The notes beneath the pieces are model-generated. The model saw nothing but the letters and a program-made list of their open reading frames with translations, had not been told where the DNA came from and did no database searches. The position numbers and the translations under genes were made by a program. Shown piece by piece: positions 14,489 through 23,434 of a stretch of DNA of 32,090 nt. The DNA comes from CAZUQH01 sp964622465 (GTDB lineage Bacteria; CG03; CAZUQH01): contig CAZUQH010000009.1 in NCBI GenBank assembly GCA_964622465.1, forward strand, positions 1-32,090, written 5' to 3'. How positions within the stretch are numbered: position 1 is the first letter of the stretch; each line of letters opens with the position of its first letter.

Positions 14489-16662
14489 ATGCGATGAATA
14501 GAAAATTCAATCTCGGTTTAGTTATCCACTGTCATCAACCAGTAGGTAATCTGCATGAGGTGATCGAAAACGCATATGACCACGCATACAATCCTCTGGT
14601 TAAAACACTTGCGAGACATCCCAGGATTAAGGTTGGTTTGCACTTCTCTGGCGTACTCTGGGAGTGGTTCGGGTTACATAAACCCGAGTTTCTTGTCTCA
14701 ATTGCCGATCTGGTTTCTAACGGACAGGTTGAATTGCTCACAGGGGGATTTTATGAGCCGGTGCTTGCTATGATTCCAGACCATGATAAACTCGGCCAGA
14801 TAAGGATGATGAGTGAATTTCTAGAGCACAAGTTCCACGTAAAACCAACTGGAATATGGCTCACGGAACGCGTATGGGAACCGCAGTACCCAAGAGTTCT
14901 GAATGAGTCCGGCGTTCATTATACCCTGATAGATGACACCGTATTCAAAGCAAGCGGGTTCTATGACGAAGATATGTTTGGTTATTACATTACAGAAGAC
15001 CAGAGCGCTCGCGTAAAGGTATTTCCGATATTGAAAATCCTCCGTTATCTAATTCCGTTCCGCGCGCCTGAGGAAACCTTGCAATACCTTAGAGAACAAG
15101 CAGATGTACATGCCGGGGGAATAGCAGTTTTAGGTGATGATGGAGAGAAGTTTGGTGTCTGGCCAGGCACTCACGCTCTTTGCTATAAAGAGCGCTGGCT
15201 CGATAAATTTTTTGGACTACTGGAAGAAGCAGAGAATTGGCTCCAGACATGCCATTTGCAGGGTTATGCAGCATCACATGAACCGCTTGGCATGGCATAC
15301 CTTCCAACTCTCTCGTATGAAGAAATGATGGAATGGTCTCTGCCCACCCGCGCACAGCGCGAGTATTCAAAACTTACAAAAGAAATCAAAGACTCCGAAT
15401 TCCCGCAGAGCTATGCAAAGTTTGTCCGCGGCGGTTTCTGGAGGAATTTCCTGGCTAAATATCCAGAGTCGAACTGGATGCAGAAACGTATAACAGATAT
15501 AAGCGACCGTTATCACTCTCTTGTCAGTCAGATGAAACTGGTTTCACCACGCGTCAAGAGTATTCAACGTTATATCTGGCAGGCACAATGTAATTGCGCC
15601 TACTGGCATGGTGTTTTTGGTGGATTATATTTGCCACACTTAAGAGAAGCGATTTGGGAAAGATTAATAACCTCTGAAAAGGAAATGGAAACATTGGTAT
15701 ATCCCAGAAGCAAATTATTATTTACTCAACACCGTGATATAGACCGCGACGAATTTCTAGAAGTATGTATGGGAAACAGTATCTATAATATTTTCTTCTC
15801 GCCAAGGAATGGCGGTAGTGTCATCGAGCTCGATTACAAACCGTCTGGTGTTAACTATTCGAATGTACTCACCAGAAGAGAAGAAGCGTACCATAACCGG
15901 ATTCCAGATTCACCAGAGAAATCTGCACAGTCTGCTGCACAATCTATTCATGAAGAGCAGACCTCAAAAGAAGCAGGGCTAAAAGATTATCTGAATTTTG
16001 ATTGGTATCGTCGCATGTCACTACTCGACCACTTTCTTCACCCCGACACTACCATCGAACAATTCTGGCGGTGTAAATATGGTGAGCAGGGTGATTTTAT
16101 TAACCAGCCATATGAAGTGAAAGATACGCTTGGTAAAGGTGCAAAAGTGGTACTACATCGTACAGGCTCGGTCTGGATAAAGGATAAACTGGTTAGCGTA
16201 AAGGTTAGCAAGCAATTGGGGATTGGTGTTGCAAGCACCGGAATAGATATTTCGTATATTATCACGCCCGCAGACGTAAAAGATGTTGAAGTTTGGTTCG
16301 GGTGCGAGTTCAACCTTCATTTTTCATCTGCTGATGCACAACAAAACTTCTTTTTTATCCCGGACGCTACTTCTGAAAATAAAGTAGAGCAAAAATTAGG
16401 GAACTTAAAAGAAACCGCTGAGTATGGTCCCGTTCATGCTTTCGGTATTCGTGACGGATTGAGAGGATTGGATTTGATTCTCACATGGGACGCCCCAGCA
16501 AAAATATGGGTATTCCCGATTGAAACCGTATCAAGTTCAGAGGCAGGATTCGAGCGTTCATATCAGGGTAATTGTTTATTATTCCACTGGAAACTAAACC
16601 TTACGCCTCATTCGTTATGGGAGGCGAAGTGCAATTTATCCGTAAGGCCAACGGCCGCATAA
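14485..16662 (+). CDS. Glycoside hydrolase family 57, 4-alpha-glucanotransferase/alpha-amylase type
   Basis: The 725-residue protein matches the long GH57 architecture: a catalytic (beta/alpha)7 barrel (about 1-330), a helical middle domain and a C-terminal beta domain (DUF1925/DUF1926 type). Key motifs are VIHCHQPVGN, HFSGVLWEW and GGFYEPVL, WLTERVWEP with the nucleophile Glu (E128), and LGDDGEKFGVWPG with the acid/base Asp (D218/D219). The protein has no signal peptide, so it acts in the cytoplasm on glycogen-like or imported alpha-glucans. The sequence alone does not settle transferase against amylase. It sits between EIIB (4-base overlap) and EIIC, inside the PTS operon, which is unusual. 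Confidence 0.88.
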   Translation: MNAMNRKFNLGLVIHCHQPVGNLHEVIENAYDHAYNPLVKTLARHPRIKVGLHFSGVLWEWFGLHKPEFLVSIADLVSNGQVELLTGGFYEPVLAMIPDHDKLGQIRMMSEFLEHKFHVKPTGIWLTERVWEPQYPRVLNESGVHYTLIDDTVFKASGFYDEDMFGYYITEDQSARVKVFPILKILRYLIPFRAPEETLQYLREQADVHAGGIAVLGDDGEKFGVWPGTHALCYKERWLDKFFGLLEEAENWLQTCHLQGYAASHEPLGMAYLPTLSYEEMMEWSLPTRAQREYSKLTKEIKDSEFPQSYAKFVRGGFWRNFLAKYPESNWMQKRITDISDRYHSLVSQMKLVSPRVKSIQRYIWQAQCNCAYWHGVFGGLYLPHLREAIWERLITSEKEMETLVYPRSKLLFTQHRDIDRDEFLEVCMGNSIYNIFFSPRNGGSVIELDYKPSGVNYSNVLTRREEAYHNRIPDSPEKSAQSAAQSIHEEQTSKEAGLKDYLNFDWYRRMSLLDHFLHPDTTIEQFWRCKYGEQGDFINQPYEVKDTLGKGAKVVLHRTGSVWIKDKLVSVKVSKQLGIGVASTGIDISYIITPADVKDVEVWFGCEFNLHFSSADAQQNFFFIPDATSENKVEQKLGNLKETAEYGPVHAFGIRDGLRGLDLILTWDAPAKIWVFPIETVSSSEAGFERSYQGNCLLFHWKLNLTPHSLWEAKCNLSVRPTAA

Positions 16663-16684
16663 CTTCTATGTACAGATAATATAG

Positions 16685-16871
16685 TCCGCACTAAAAGGTC
16701 GCCTGCCTGGCGTCCCACACGCGGACACGCTCGTGGCAATACTTTATGTTAGGTTTAGATTATTTTAATGCCTCGCTATAGATTTTTTGGCATAATGAAA
16801 AATTTACTACATTAAATACTATAAGCCAAAAAATCAATGTCCGCTTAGCGGGAACGCCGGCGCGGCGACCT
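16685..16871. mobile_element. MITE-like inverted-repeat element between GH57 and EIIC
   Basis: This gap has no gene. Imperfect inverted arms lie at about 16696-16726 (AGGTCGCC ... GCGGAC) and 16839-16871 (GTCCGC ... GGCGACCT), with most positions paired. Inside them a perfect 11-base pair is found: GATTTTTTGGC (16781-16791) and GCCAAAAAATC (16825-16835). A further GTCCGC at 16684-16689 precedes the left arm. No clear target duplication was found. It could be a non-autonomous transposable element or a large RNA hairpin that lowers expression of downstream genes. Confidence 0.6.
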
Positions 16872-16899
16872 ACATAAATGTATTACTACGCATCATGTA

Positions 16900-17517
16900 A
16901 TGTGCCCTAAAATCATCCTCATCTCTTTACTTTTGGGACTTATGAATCTTGATACTATGTCAATCGGGCAATTTATGCTTCACCGCCCGTTAGTTATAGG
17001 TGCGCTGCTTGGGTGGTTGTTTGGAGACCTCTCAACCGGCCTCTATATAGGTGCAGTTGCTGAATTACTGACGCTTGAACGGGTACCAATGGGAGCCGAT
17101 ATTCCACCGAATGCAGCTATTTCTGCAGGAATAGCTATTAGCGTTGCATTGCTGACAAAAGTTGATATGCCGGGCAGGGTTCTTTCTCTTGCACTCGCAA
17201 TGCCAGTTGGTTTTCTCTCTACCCGCGTAGAGCTTGACGTCCGACGCAGGTTTGGCCGGTTGGGTCATTATCTTGAAGACAAAGTCAATCAGGACAAGCC
17301 GGGAGCAATTGCGACGGCAAATATGATTGCGGTATCCGTAATATTTGCTATGGGCGTGCTTATCTCCTTTGTTTTCATAGCGTTGTTTACAACGATAATA
17401 CCCCCGCTCCTCAAAATTTTACCTTGTGGAGTACTCACAGGGCTTGTGTATGCTTATTGGCTATTGCCAGCAGTAGGACTGGCATCTCAGACAAAGGCGT
17501 TCTGGAAAAATGTCTAA
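16900..17517 (+). CDS. PTS mannose-family EIIC component (membrane)
   Basis: EIIC forms the sugar channel with EIID. The 205-residue protein starts with ISLLLGLMNLDTMSIGQFML, followed by the typical RPLVIGALLGWLFGDLSTGL and GADIPPNAA. It has about six hydrophobic segments and is somewhat shorter than the usual 250 or so residues, with the shortfall at the C-terminus. ATG 16900 lies just after the MITE-like element and has no good ribosome binding site, so expression may be affected by that insert. Its 3' end overlaps the EIID start by eight bases. Confidence 0.88.
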   Translation: MCPKIILISLLLGLMNLDTMSIGQFMLHRPLVIGALLGWLFGDLSTGLYIGAVAELLTLERVPMGADIPPNAAISAGIAISVALLTKVDMPGRVLSLALAMPVGFLSTRVELDVRRRFGRLGHYLEDKVNQDKPGAIATANMIAVSVIFAMGVLISFVFIALFTTIIPPLLKILPCGVLTGLVYAYWLLPAVGLASQTKAFWKNV

Positions 17518-18271
17518 GAACTCGTTTACAATAATTTCGCGTCGTAATCTCTTAGGGGTATTTCTAAGGTCATTTTTTATCGAAGCATGCTGGAACCTTG
17601 AACGTATGCAAAATTTAGGGTTCTTTTTTGCTATCTACAAACCACTTATGAAAATCTATCAGGGTACAGCCTTAAAGAAGGCAATGTTATTACACCTGGA
17701 GTTTTTCAATACACACCCATACCTCGGACTGCCAATTATGGGTTCCACTATCGCTATGGAAGAAGAGCGTCGACTTATTCCTGCCGGGCCCAAACCAGAG
17801 GAAATATCTCAGGTCAAATCACGGTTTTCAGGACCACTCGCTGCAGCAGGAGATACGTTTATCTGGTCAATCTGGAAGTCGTTATGTTTTGTGCTCGGCG
17901 CAGGCGTGATATTGTTAAGTAAAGATGCCCCGAATGTCTGGCTCGGAGTCCTTGTTCCGCTTACGGCATTTAACATTATGCATCTCTGGATAATGTGGCG
18001 TGGCCTCGAGCTGGGCTACCAGCGAAAAACTAGTTTTGTATGGCTCCTGCAACGTCTTCACTACGGACGGAATGCAATGCACTTAAGCATAATTGGGCTT
18101 ATTATGGTGATAGCAATTGCCGTTTCTTTAACGTTGGCAAGTCCTTATCCAGTTGCTTTCGGTTGGACGTTTTGCATTGCGCTATTTCTCAGTATGCGCG
18201 GATTAAGTGTGCTTACGATTATGTATGTCCTGCTAATACTCATTGTACTTAGTTTTACTTTTGGCAGGTAG
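17510..18271 (+). CDS. PTS mannose-family EIID component (membrane)
   Basis: EIID is the second membrane subunit unique to the mannose class. The 253-residue protein keeps the family's long soluble part, with EACWNLERMQNLGF, FFNTHPYLGLPIMG and AMEEERR, then four hydrophobic helices in the C-terminal half. It overlaps the end of the EIIC gene by eight bases, a common arrangement for these subunits. Together the A, B, C and D proteins make a complete transporter for mannose, glucose, fructose or an amino sugar; the sugar cannot be chosen from sequence alone. Confidence 0.9.
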   Translation: MSKNSFTIISRRNLLGVFLRSFFIEACWNLERMQNLGFFFAIYKPLMKIYQGTALKKAMLLHLEFFNTHPYLGLPIMGSTIAMEEERRLIPAGPKPEEISQVKSRFSGPLAAAGDTFIWSIWKSLCFVLGAGVILLSKDAPNVWLGVLVPLTAFNIMHLWIMWRGLELGYQRKTSFVWLLQRLHYGRNAMHLSIIGLIMVIAIAVSLTLASPYPVAFGWTFCIALFLSMRGLSVLTIMYVLLILIVLSFTFGR

Positions 18272-18290
18272 AAAGGACAAAAACAGGGAA

Positions 18291-18575
18291 GTGAAAGAAA
18301 AAACATTTACAGTAAGTGACCCATATGGCTTGCATGCGCGCAGCGCATCACTCATAGTACAAACAATACAGTCACACAAGGGCGATGTCTGGATAACAGT
18401 AGATGGTCAGTCAAGTCCTGTTGCCAATGGTAAAAGCATAATGGATATTCTTATACTTGGTGCAACCAGGGGCACAAAACTCAAATTTCGGGTTGAGGGC
18501 GAAGACGAAGAGAAAATATTATCTGAGGTAGAGGCGCTTTTTCTCAATAATTTTAATGAGGACAGTAGGGGGTGA
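18291..18575 (+). CDS. ptsH: Phosphocarrier protein HPr
   Basis: HPr carries phosphate from Enzyme I to the EIIA proteins. The 94-residue protein has YGLHARSAS with the phosphorylated histidine H15 and NGKSIMDILIL, where S49 corresponds to the regulatory serine of HPr from bacteria with HPr kinase. The GTG start at 18291 is chosen because VKEKTFTVSDPYGLHARSA aligns with the family from its first residue, with CAGGGA just upstream; a start at 18243 would overlap EIID. ptsI follows six bases later. No hprK lies in the window. Confidence 0.93.
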   Translation: MKEKTFTVSDPYGLHARSASLIVQTIQSHKGDVWITVDGQSSPVANGKSIMDILILGATRGTKLKFRVEGEDEEKILSEVEALFLNNFNEDSRG

Positions 18576-18581
18576 GGGATT

Positions 18582-20288
18582 ATGTTTAAGGGTATAGCAG
18601 CTTCACCTGGAATCGCAATCGGGCCTGCATGGATAATAGAAGAACAGCATAGAGAAATACCACGTCGTCAGATAAAACCATCGGAAACGAAACAGGAAGT
18701 TCTCAGGTTTCGGCAGGCGCTTGGCAAGGCACGCCAGAAATTCTTGAGTATCAAAGAGAAGGTCGCGCATTCGCTTGGAACAAAACATTCCCTGTTGTTT
18801 GACGCGTACAATCTTATACTTGAAGACGAGATGCTTCGCGGAGGAACGATCAAAGTTATCGTTCAGGAGCAAATCAACGCAGAGGCTGCGCTTGAAAAGG
18901 TAACTGACCGTATACTGAAAGCTTTCAGTCAGGTGAGTGACCAGTACATTTCAAAGCGTGGTCATGACGTAGTTGACGTCAGCCGGACTATTATGTCAAA
19001 TCTTTTAGGCAGCGAAAAACAGGTATGGGCTTCTACCAATACGCCAAGCATAATAGTCGCCCACAATCTCACGCCTGCGGATACCATTGACATACACAAG
19101 GAAAAAGTCGTTGGGTTTGTAACTGATGTTGGAGGAGCAACTTCGCATACCGCAATACTTGCACGTTCCCTCGGTATTCCTGCCGTTGTTGGTATGAAAG
19201 ATATAACCAGGCGCGTTGCGACAGGCGATACGCTGATAGTTGACGGAATACGTGGAATTGTAATTATTAACCCCGAACAGAACGTAATCGATAATTACAC
19301 CAATGAGAAAGTTAAGCTTGAATACGAGAACGAACAGCTTGCAAAACTAAAGGATTTGCCAGCAACTACTCTCGATGGCAGGACGATTGAAGTTTTTGCA
19401 AATATTGAATTGCCCTCTGATGTAACGGTTGCGCTTAATTATGGTGCAACCGGAATTGGGCTTTTTCGGACCGAATATGCCTACCTCGATCAAGACAACT
19501 TGCCTGGCGAAGAAGACCTCTATCATGTTTACTCGTTGGCTTGTAAAAGAATGTTGCCATATTCCGTGGTATTCAGAACGCTGGACCTTGGCATAGAGAA
19601 AGTTGACCCTCGTTATATGCTTACTCCAGAGCGAAATCCATATATGGGATTGAGGGGAATACGCCTGTGTCTTGCAAACCATGAACTCTTCAAGACGCAG
19701 TTGAAAGCAATTTTGCGCGCTGCAGTTGAAGGCAACGCTTCGCTTATGTACCCGATGATAGCAACAGTTGAAGAATTCAGACAGGCGCAGGAGATTCTTG
19801 AGCAGGTGAAGGAAGAATTGCGTAAAGATAAAGTTCAGTTTGACGAAAACATCCAGGTTGGAATGATGGTCGAGACACCTGCTGCTGCTCTCTCATCCGA
19901 CGTACTTGCACGGGAATGTGCATTTTTTAGCATTGGAACGAATGACCTGGTACAATACACGATGGCGGTCGACCGCGTTAACGAAAACGTTGCATACCTG
20001 TACGAACCGTATCATCCCGCAGTACTAAAGATGATTAGAGACGTGATTCGTGCGGGGCACCATGCAGGAATTCCGGTTTCGATGTGTGGTGAAATGGCGG
20101 GTGACCCGGCTCTAACCAAGCTGCTCATCGGACTTGGGATTGATCAGATAAGCATGAACCCGCACGCGGTCCCTACAGTGAAACAACATATAAGAGAAAT
20201 CAAATATGAAGATGCACAGACATTTGCTGATGAAATACTTACAATTACCGATATTGACGAGATAAGAAAGCGATTAAATATCAAGTAA
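18582..20288 (+). CDS. ptsI: PTS Enzyme I (phosphoenolpyruvate-protein phosphotransferase)
   Basis: Enzyme I starts the PTS chain by taking phosphate from PEP and passing it to HPr. The 568 residues are a normal length. It opens with FKGIAASPGIAIGPA. The active-site histidine is H189 in DVGGATSHTAILARSLG. The PEP-binding barrel includes GLFRTEYAYL, NPYMGLRGIRL, FFSIGTNDLVQYTMAVDR and SMCGEMAGD with the conserved cysteine. Its ATG follows GGGGGTGAGGGAT. It is the last PTS gene of the operon and is followed by a long hairpin element and repeat remnants. Confidence 0.97.
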   Translation: MFKGIAASPGIAIGPAWIIEEQHREIPRRQIKPSETKQEVLRFRQALGKARQKFLSIKEKVAHSLGTKHSLLFDAYNLILEDEMLRGGTIKVIVQEQINAEAALEKVTDRILKAFSQVSDQYISKRGHDVVDVSRTIMSNLLGSEKQVWASTNTPSIIVAHNLTPADTIDIHKEKVVGFVTDVGGATSHTAILARSLGIPAVVGMKDITRRVATGDTLIVDGIRGIVIINPEQNVIDNYTNEKVKLEYENEQLAKLKDLPATTLDGRTIEVFANIELPSDVTVALNYGATGIGLFRTEYAYLDQDNLPGEEDLYHVYSLACKRMLPYSVVFRTLDLGIEKVDPRYMLTPERNPYMGLRGIRLCLANHELFKTQLKAILRAAVEGNASLMYPMIATVEEFRQAQEILEQVKEELRKDKVQFDENIQVGMMVETPAAALSSDVLARECAFFSIGTNDLVQYTMAVDRVNENVAYLYEPYHPAVLKMIRDVIRAGHHAGIPVSMCGEMAGDPALTKLLIGLGIDQISMNPHAVPTVKQHIREIKYEDAQTFADEILTITDIDEIRKRLNIK

Positions 20289-20297
20289 ACTCGGTGA

Positions 20298-20441
20298 GTC
20301 CGCACGGCAATGAGAAGTTTCTTAACGATAAAAACTCTCGTTCTATCGTAAAGCGCAACTCAATGTAAAAAAGAGTTGCTTTACAGAGAAGATGGTGAAC
20401 TCGAGTTTTTATCTAAAACTTCTCAAATTGCCTTAGCGGAC
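20298..20441. repeat. Nested inverted-repeat element downstream of ptsI
   Basis: The outer arms at 20298-20337 and 20403-20441 pair over most of their length: GTCCGC/GCGGAC, GGCAAT/ATTGCC, GAGAAGTTT/AAACTTCTC and ATAAAAACTC/GAGTTTTTAT. An inner hairpin lies at 20348-20361 (GTAAAGCGCAACTC) and 20373-20384 (GAGTTGCTTTAC) with an 11-base A-rich loop. The GTCCGC/GCGGAC termini also occur in the element at 16685-16871. No protein is encoded. It may be a MITE-like element or a structured 3' RNA that separates ptsI from the isomerase gene. Confidence 0.65.
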
Positions 20442-20483
20442 ATCGCCTTCGTCAGTTTGAAAGGCATATACTGTGCGGCTTGC

Positions 20484-20502
20484 CCAAGCAATCTCGTACC
20501 AT
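20484..20502. repeat. 3' remnant of the dispersed repeat
   Basis: CCAAGCAATCTCGTACCAT matches the right end of the repeat family; the left part is not recognisable here. It lies 15 bases before the isomerase start, and the AGAAAGG that follows probably serves as its ribosome binding site. Confidence 0.7.
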
Positions 20503-20517
20503 TAGAAAGGTTTAACA

Positions 20518-21504
20518 ATGGACAAGATGTTTGATATGCTAGTCAAATTCCCCCAACAGTGCAGACAGGCATTAGAAATTGGTGAAGAAGTGCCGATTCC
20601 TGACTGGTGGCGGAATAGTCGCGGAATAGTCGTTGCCGGAATGGGCGGTTCATCGGCAAGCGGCGCTCTATTACGTGATGCTTTGCAGGGCAGGTTTCCT
20701 GTCCATCTTGTGAGGGATTATCAATTGCCACTGTGGGTGGATAAGGAATGGTTGGTCGTTGTTGTGACGTATTCAGGAAACACGCGCGAGGCATTGTCAT
20801 GCTACGAAATGGCACGTGATAGAAATTGCCGGACATTTGTAATTACAAGTGGCGGTGAAATAGAAAAGCGCTTAGAAAGAGCACAGGTTCTCTGCGCCAG
20901 GATTCCATCCGGACTTGCTCCACGTGCTTCGCTCGGATACTTATTTTTCCCTCTACTTTTGTTAGCAAATAAAATAGGACTATATCCAACCTTGAAGGAT
21001 GATATGGATGACACACTAAAGAATCTACAGGAATTGTCCGCAGAAGCAAAATCTGATACTGACAATAATCGTGCTAAATCCATTGCAAAGTGTCTGCTCG
21101 GTAAAATTCCTGTCGTGTATGGAGCAACGTGCCTGGAGTCCTGCGTATGGCGAGTCAAAAACCAGATTAATGAAGATGCGAAGTTACCTTGCATAGCTAA
21201 CGTCGTCCCGGAACTGTTGCATAATGAAATTGAAATGTGGGGAAGCCCGAGAGATGATTTCCACGTAATTTTTTTGAGGGATATCACAGAGACGCCAGAG
21301 GTCTCACAGAAAATGGAGCGGCTGGTCAGTATATGTAAAGAAAAAAACCGCCAGTTTGATGAAATCCGTGCGCCAGCAAAAACGTTTCTCGCACGACTAC
21401 TCTGGTTTCATTATTATTCCGATTGGCTAGGTTACTGGCTAAGTATAATTGGGGGCATAGACCCGTTGCGTACACCGTTAATAGATAGTGTCAAACTTCC
21501 GTAA
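20518..21504 (+). CDS. Bifunctional phosphoglucose/phosphomannose isomerase
   Basis: The 328-residue protein has two SIS halves and the family's C-terminal domain. Motifs are VVAGMGGSSASGALL, VTYSGNTREALSCYEMA (sugar-phosphate binding) and PELLHNEIEMWG with the His-Asn-Glu group typical of these isomerases. It interconverts glucose-6-P, mannose-6-P and fructose-6-P in the cytoplasm. Placed right after a mannose-type PTS, it would feed imported mannose or glucose phosphate into glycolysis. The 3' end overlaps lepA by 17 bases. Confidence 0.9.
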   Translation: MDKMFDMLVKFPQQCRQALEIGEEVPIPDWWRNSRGIVVAGMGGSSASGALLRDALQGRFPVHLVRDYQLPLWVDKEWLVVVVTYSGNTREALSCYEMARDRNCRTFVITSGGEIEKRLERAQVLCARIPSGLAPRASLGYLFFPLLLLANKIGLYPTLKDDMDDTLKNLQELSAEAKSDTDNNRAKSIAKCLLGKIPVVYGATCLESCVWRVKNQINEDAKLPCIANVVPELLHNEIEMWGSPRDDFHVIFLRDITETPEVSQKMERLVSICKEKNRQFDEIRAPAKTFLARLLWFHYYSDWLGYWLSIIGGIDPLRTPLIDSVKLP

Positions 21505-23305
21505 TTTTTGTATCATTGCTCACATTGACCACGGTAAGTCCACCCTTGCAGACCGGCTCATAGAGCTTACTCACGGAATTGACCCAAGACAAATGAGAGA
21601 CCTTGTGATGGATTCTATGGACCTGGAACGCGAGCGTGGGATTACCATTAAGTCAAAAGCAATCCGGCTGGAGTACGAGAAGTCGGCAAGCGAGAAATAC
21701 GTACTTAATCTGGTGGATACTCCAGGCCACGTTGATTTTTCATATGAAGTTTCGCGTGGACTTGAGGCAGTAGAAGGCGCAATACTTCTGGTAGATGCTA
21801 CGCAGGGAATCGAAGCGCAGACACTTGCTAACCTCTACCTTGCGCGGCGTCACAATCACGTAATCATACCAGTTATCAACAAGATTGATTTACCAACAGC
21901 CGACCCGGACAAAGTAGAAATAGAAATGCTTGAATTGTTAAGTAACCAGGACCATTGGCGCTCTTCAGATGGTGCCACAAAAGACATCTTGAGGATAAGT
22001 GCGCGGCAGGGGACCGGCGTTGACGAAGTACTAAATGCGGTTGTCACGCGTGTACCACCACCGTCTGGCAATCCGCAAAACCCACTGCGTGCGCTCATTT
22101 TTGATTCAGTTCTGGACCCTTATCGTGGTGTCATTATATACGTTCGAGTTGTTGACGGAGAATTAAAGCAAGGACAAAAAACGAAATTGCATAAGAGCGG
22201 TTGCACGTTTGATGTTGCAGAAATTGGCCATTTCCGGCTTGATAGAATATCATGCGAGTCACTGAAGACAGGCGATATCGGATACGTAGTTACAGGTATT
22301 AGGGAATTGGAGCATATAAAAATAGGGGATACGCTGACAGACGCGCGGGACAAGACCACGGAACCGTTGCCTGGTTTTCGTGAACCAAAACCATTCGTAT
22401 TTTGTGGAATTTATCCTGTTGCAAATGAGGACTACACTGAATTAAAAAAAGCAATTGAGACGCTTCGTCTAAGCGACGCTTCGTTTGTGTCCGAACAGGA
22501 AGAATCGCCGCAGCTTGGCGGTGGTTTCAGGATGGGGTTTCTGGGGCTTTTACATCGTGACATCATAGGAGAACGTATCAATCGTGAGTTTGACATAGAA
22601 ATTGTAATGACCGCACCAAATGTGGAGTACCGTGTCATGACGACAGATGGCAAATTGTTAACAATAGATAACCCCGCAGACCTCCCCGAATCCAGTAGCA
22701 TAAAGAAAATTCTCGAACCATACGTAGAAGCAACTGTCATAACCCCGCCCCAGTTTATGAGTCCTGTTATTGAATTTTTGAAAGACAGAAGAGGGGCTTA
22801 TGTTGAGGTCAAGTATTTGCACGAGGAGCGGGTAGTTATCCGCTATGAATTGCCACTTGCTGAAATATTGACTGATTTTTACGATAGATTAAAGTCCATA
22901 TCGCATGGCTACGCATCTTTTGATTATCGGCACCTCGAGCCCAGAGAGGGCAACCTGACCAAAGTAGAAATACTTGTGAACAACGAACCTGTGGATGCGC
23001 TTTCGTGGATAGTACATACTACCAGAGCGCAAGTACGTGCAAATGGACTTACTCGCCGGTTGAAAGAAGCAATACCAAGACATCAGTTTCCGGTGCCGAT
23101 TCAGGCGCGTGTCGGTAAAAGAATCATTGCTCGCGAGACAGTACCGGCATACCGCAAGGATGTCATTGCACACTTATATGGCGGTGACGTAACAAGAAAG
23201 GACAAACTACTTAAAAAGCAAAAAAGAGGTAAGAAAAAAATGAAGCAACTTGGTAAAGTCAGCTTACCTCAGGAAGTATTTCTTACAGTAATGAAAATAG
23301 ACTAA
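21488..23305 (+). CDS. lepA: Elongation factor 4 (LepA)
   Basis: LepA is a ribosome-bound GTPase that acts during initiation or elongation under stress. The 605 residues and motif order match: IAHIDHGKST (P-loop), RERGITIK (switch I), DTPGHVDFSYE (switch II), INKIDLP (guanine binding), and the LepA-specific C-terminal GGDVTRKDKLLKKQKRGKKK. The GTG start at 21488 lies inside the isomerase gene, so translation is probably coupled. lepB follows, as in many bacteria, here separated by about 130 bases that hold a dispersed repeat. Confidence 0.97.
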   Translation: MSNFRNFCIIAHIDHGKSTLADRLIELTHGIDPRQMRDLVMDSMDLERERGITIKSKAIRLEYEKSASEKYVLNLVDTPGHVDFSYEVSRGLEAVEGAILLVDATQGIEAQTLANLYLARRHNHVIIPVINKIDLPTADPDKVEIEMLELLSNQDHWRSSDGATKDILRISARQGTGVDEVLNAVVTRVPPPSGNPQNPLRALIFDSVLDPYRGVIIYVRVVDGELKQGQKTKLHKSGCTFDVAEIGHFRLDRISCESLKTGDIGYVVTGIRELEHIKIGDTLTDARDKTTEPLPGFREPKPFVFCGIYPVANEDYTELKKAIETLRLSDASFVSEQEESPQLGGGFRMGFLGLLHRDIIGERINREFDIEIVMTAPNVEYRVMTTDGKLLTIDNPADLPESSSIKKILEPYVEATVITPPQFMSPVIEFLKDRRGAYVEVKYLHEERVVIRYELPLAEILTDFYDRLKSISHGYASFDYRHLEPREGNLTKVEILVNNEPVDALSWIVHTTRAQVRANGLTRRLKEAIPRHQFPVPIQARVGKRIIARETVPAYRKDVIAHLYGGDVTRKDKLLKKQKRGKKKMKQLGKVSLPQEVFLTVMKID

Positions 23306-23319
23306 AGTAAGAGTGAGGA

Positions 23320-23410
23320 GGTAGCCGCAGGCTTTAGCCTGCGTTGTAGGCACGTGCTTGCCCGTGCGACTGTCATTGCGAGGCCGCGTATGCGGCCGAA
23401 GCAATCTCTT
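23320..23410. repeat. Dispersed repeat block between lepA and lepB
   Basis: The order of modules is changed here. GGTAGCCGCAGGCTTTAGCC (from 23320) comes first, then a GCACG/CGTGC hairpin (about 23350-23367), then TGTCATTGCGAGG (23371), the palindrome GGCCGCGTATGCGGCC (23383-23398) and GAAGCAATCTC. It lies directly upstream of the lepB ribosome binding site. Confidence 0.85.
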
Positions 23411-23434
23411 AACAGAATAAGGAGGAATCACGTA

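Noticed and set aside
20289..20517. Hairpin after ptsI as a rho-independent terminator
   Set aside because: The hairpins are long and bulged and no T tract follows; the shared termini fit a repeat element better.
23354..23434. Upstream start for lepB
   Set aside because: It only translates the dispersed repeat, while ATG 23435 has a strong ribosome binding site.
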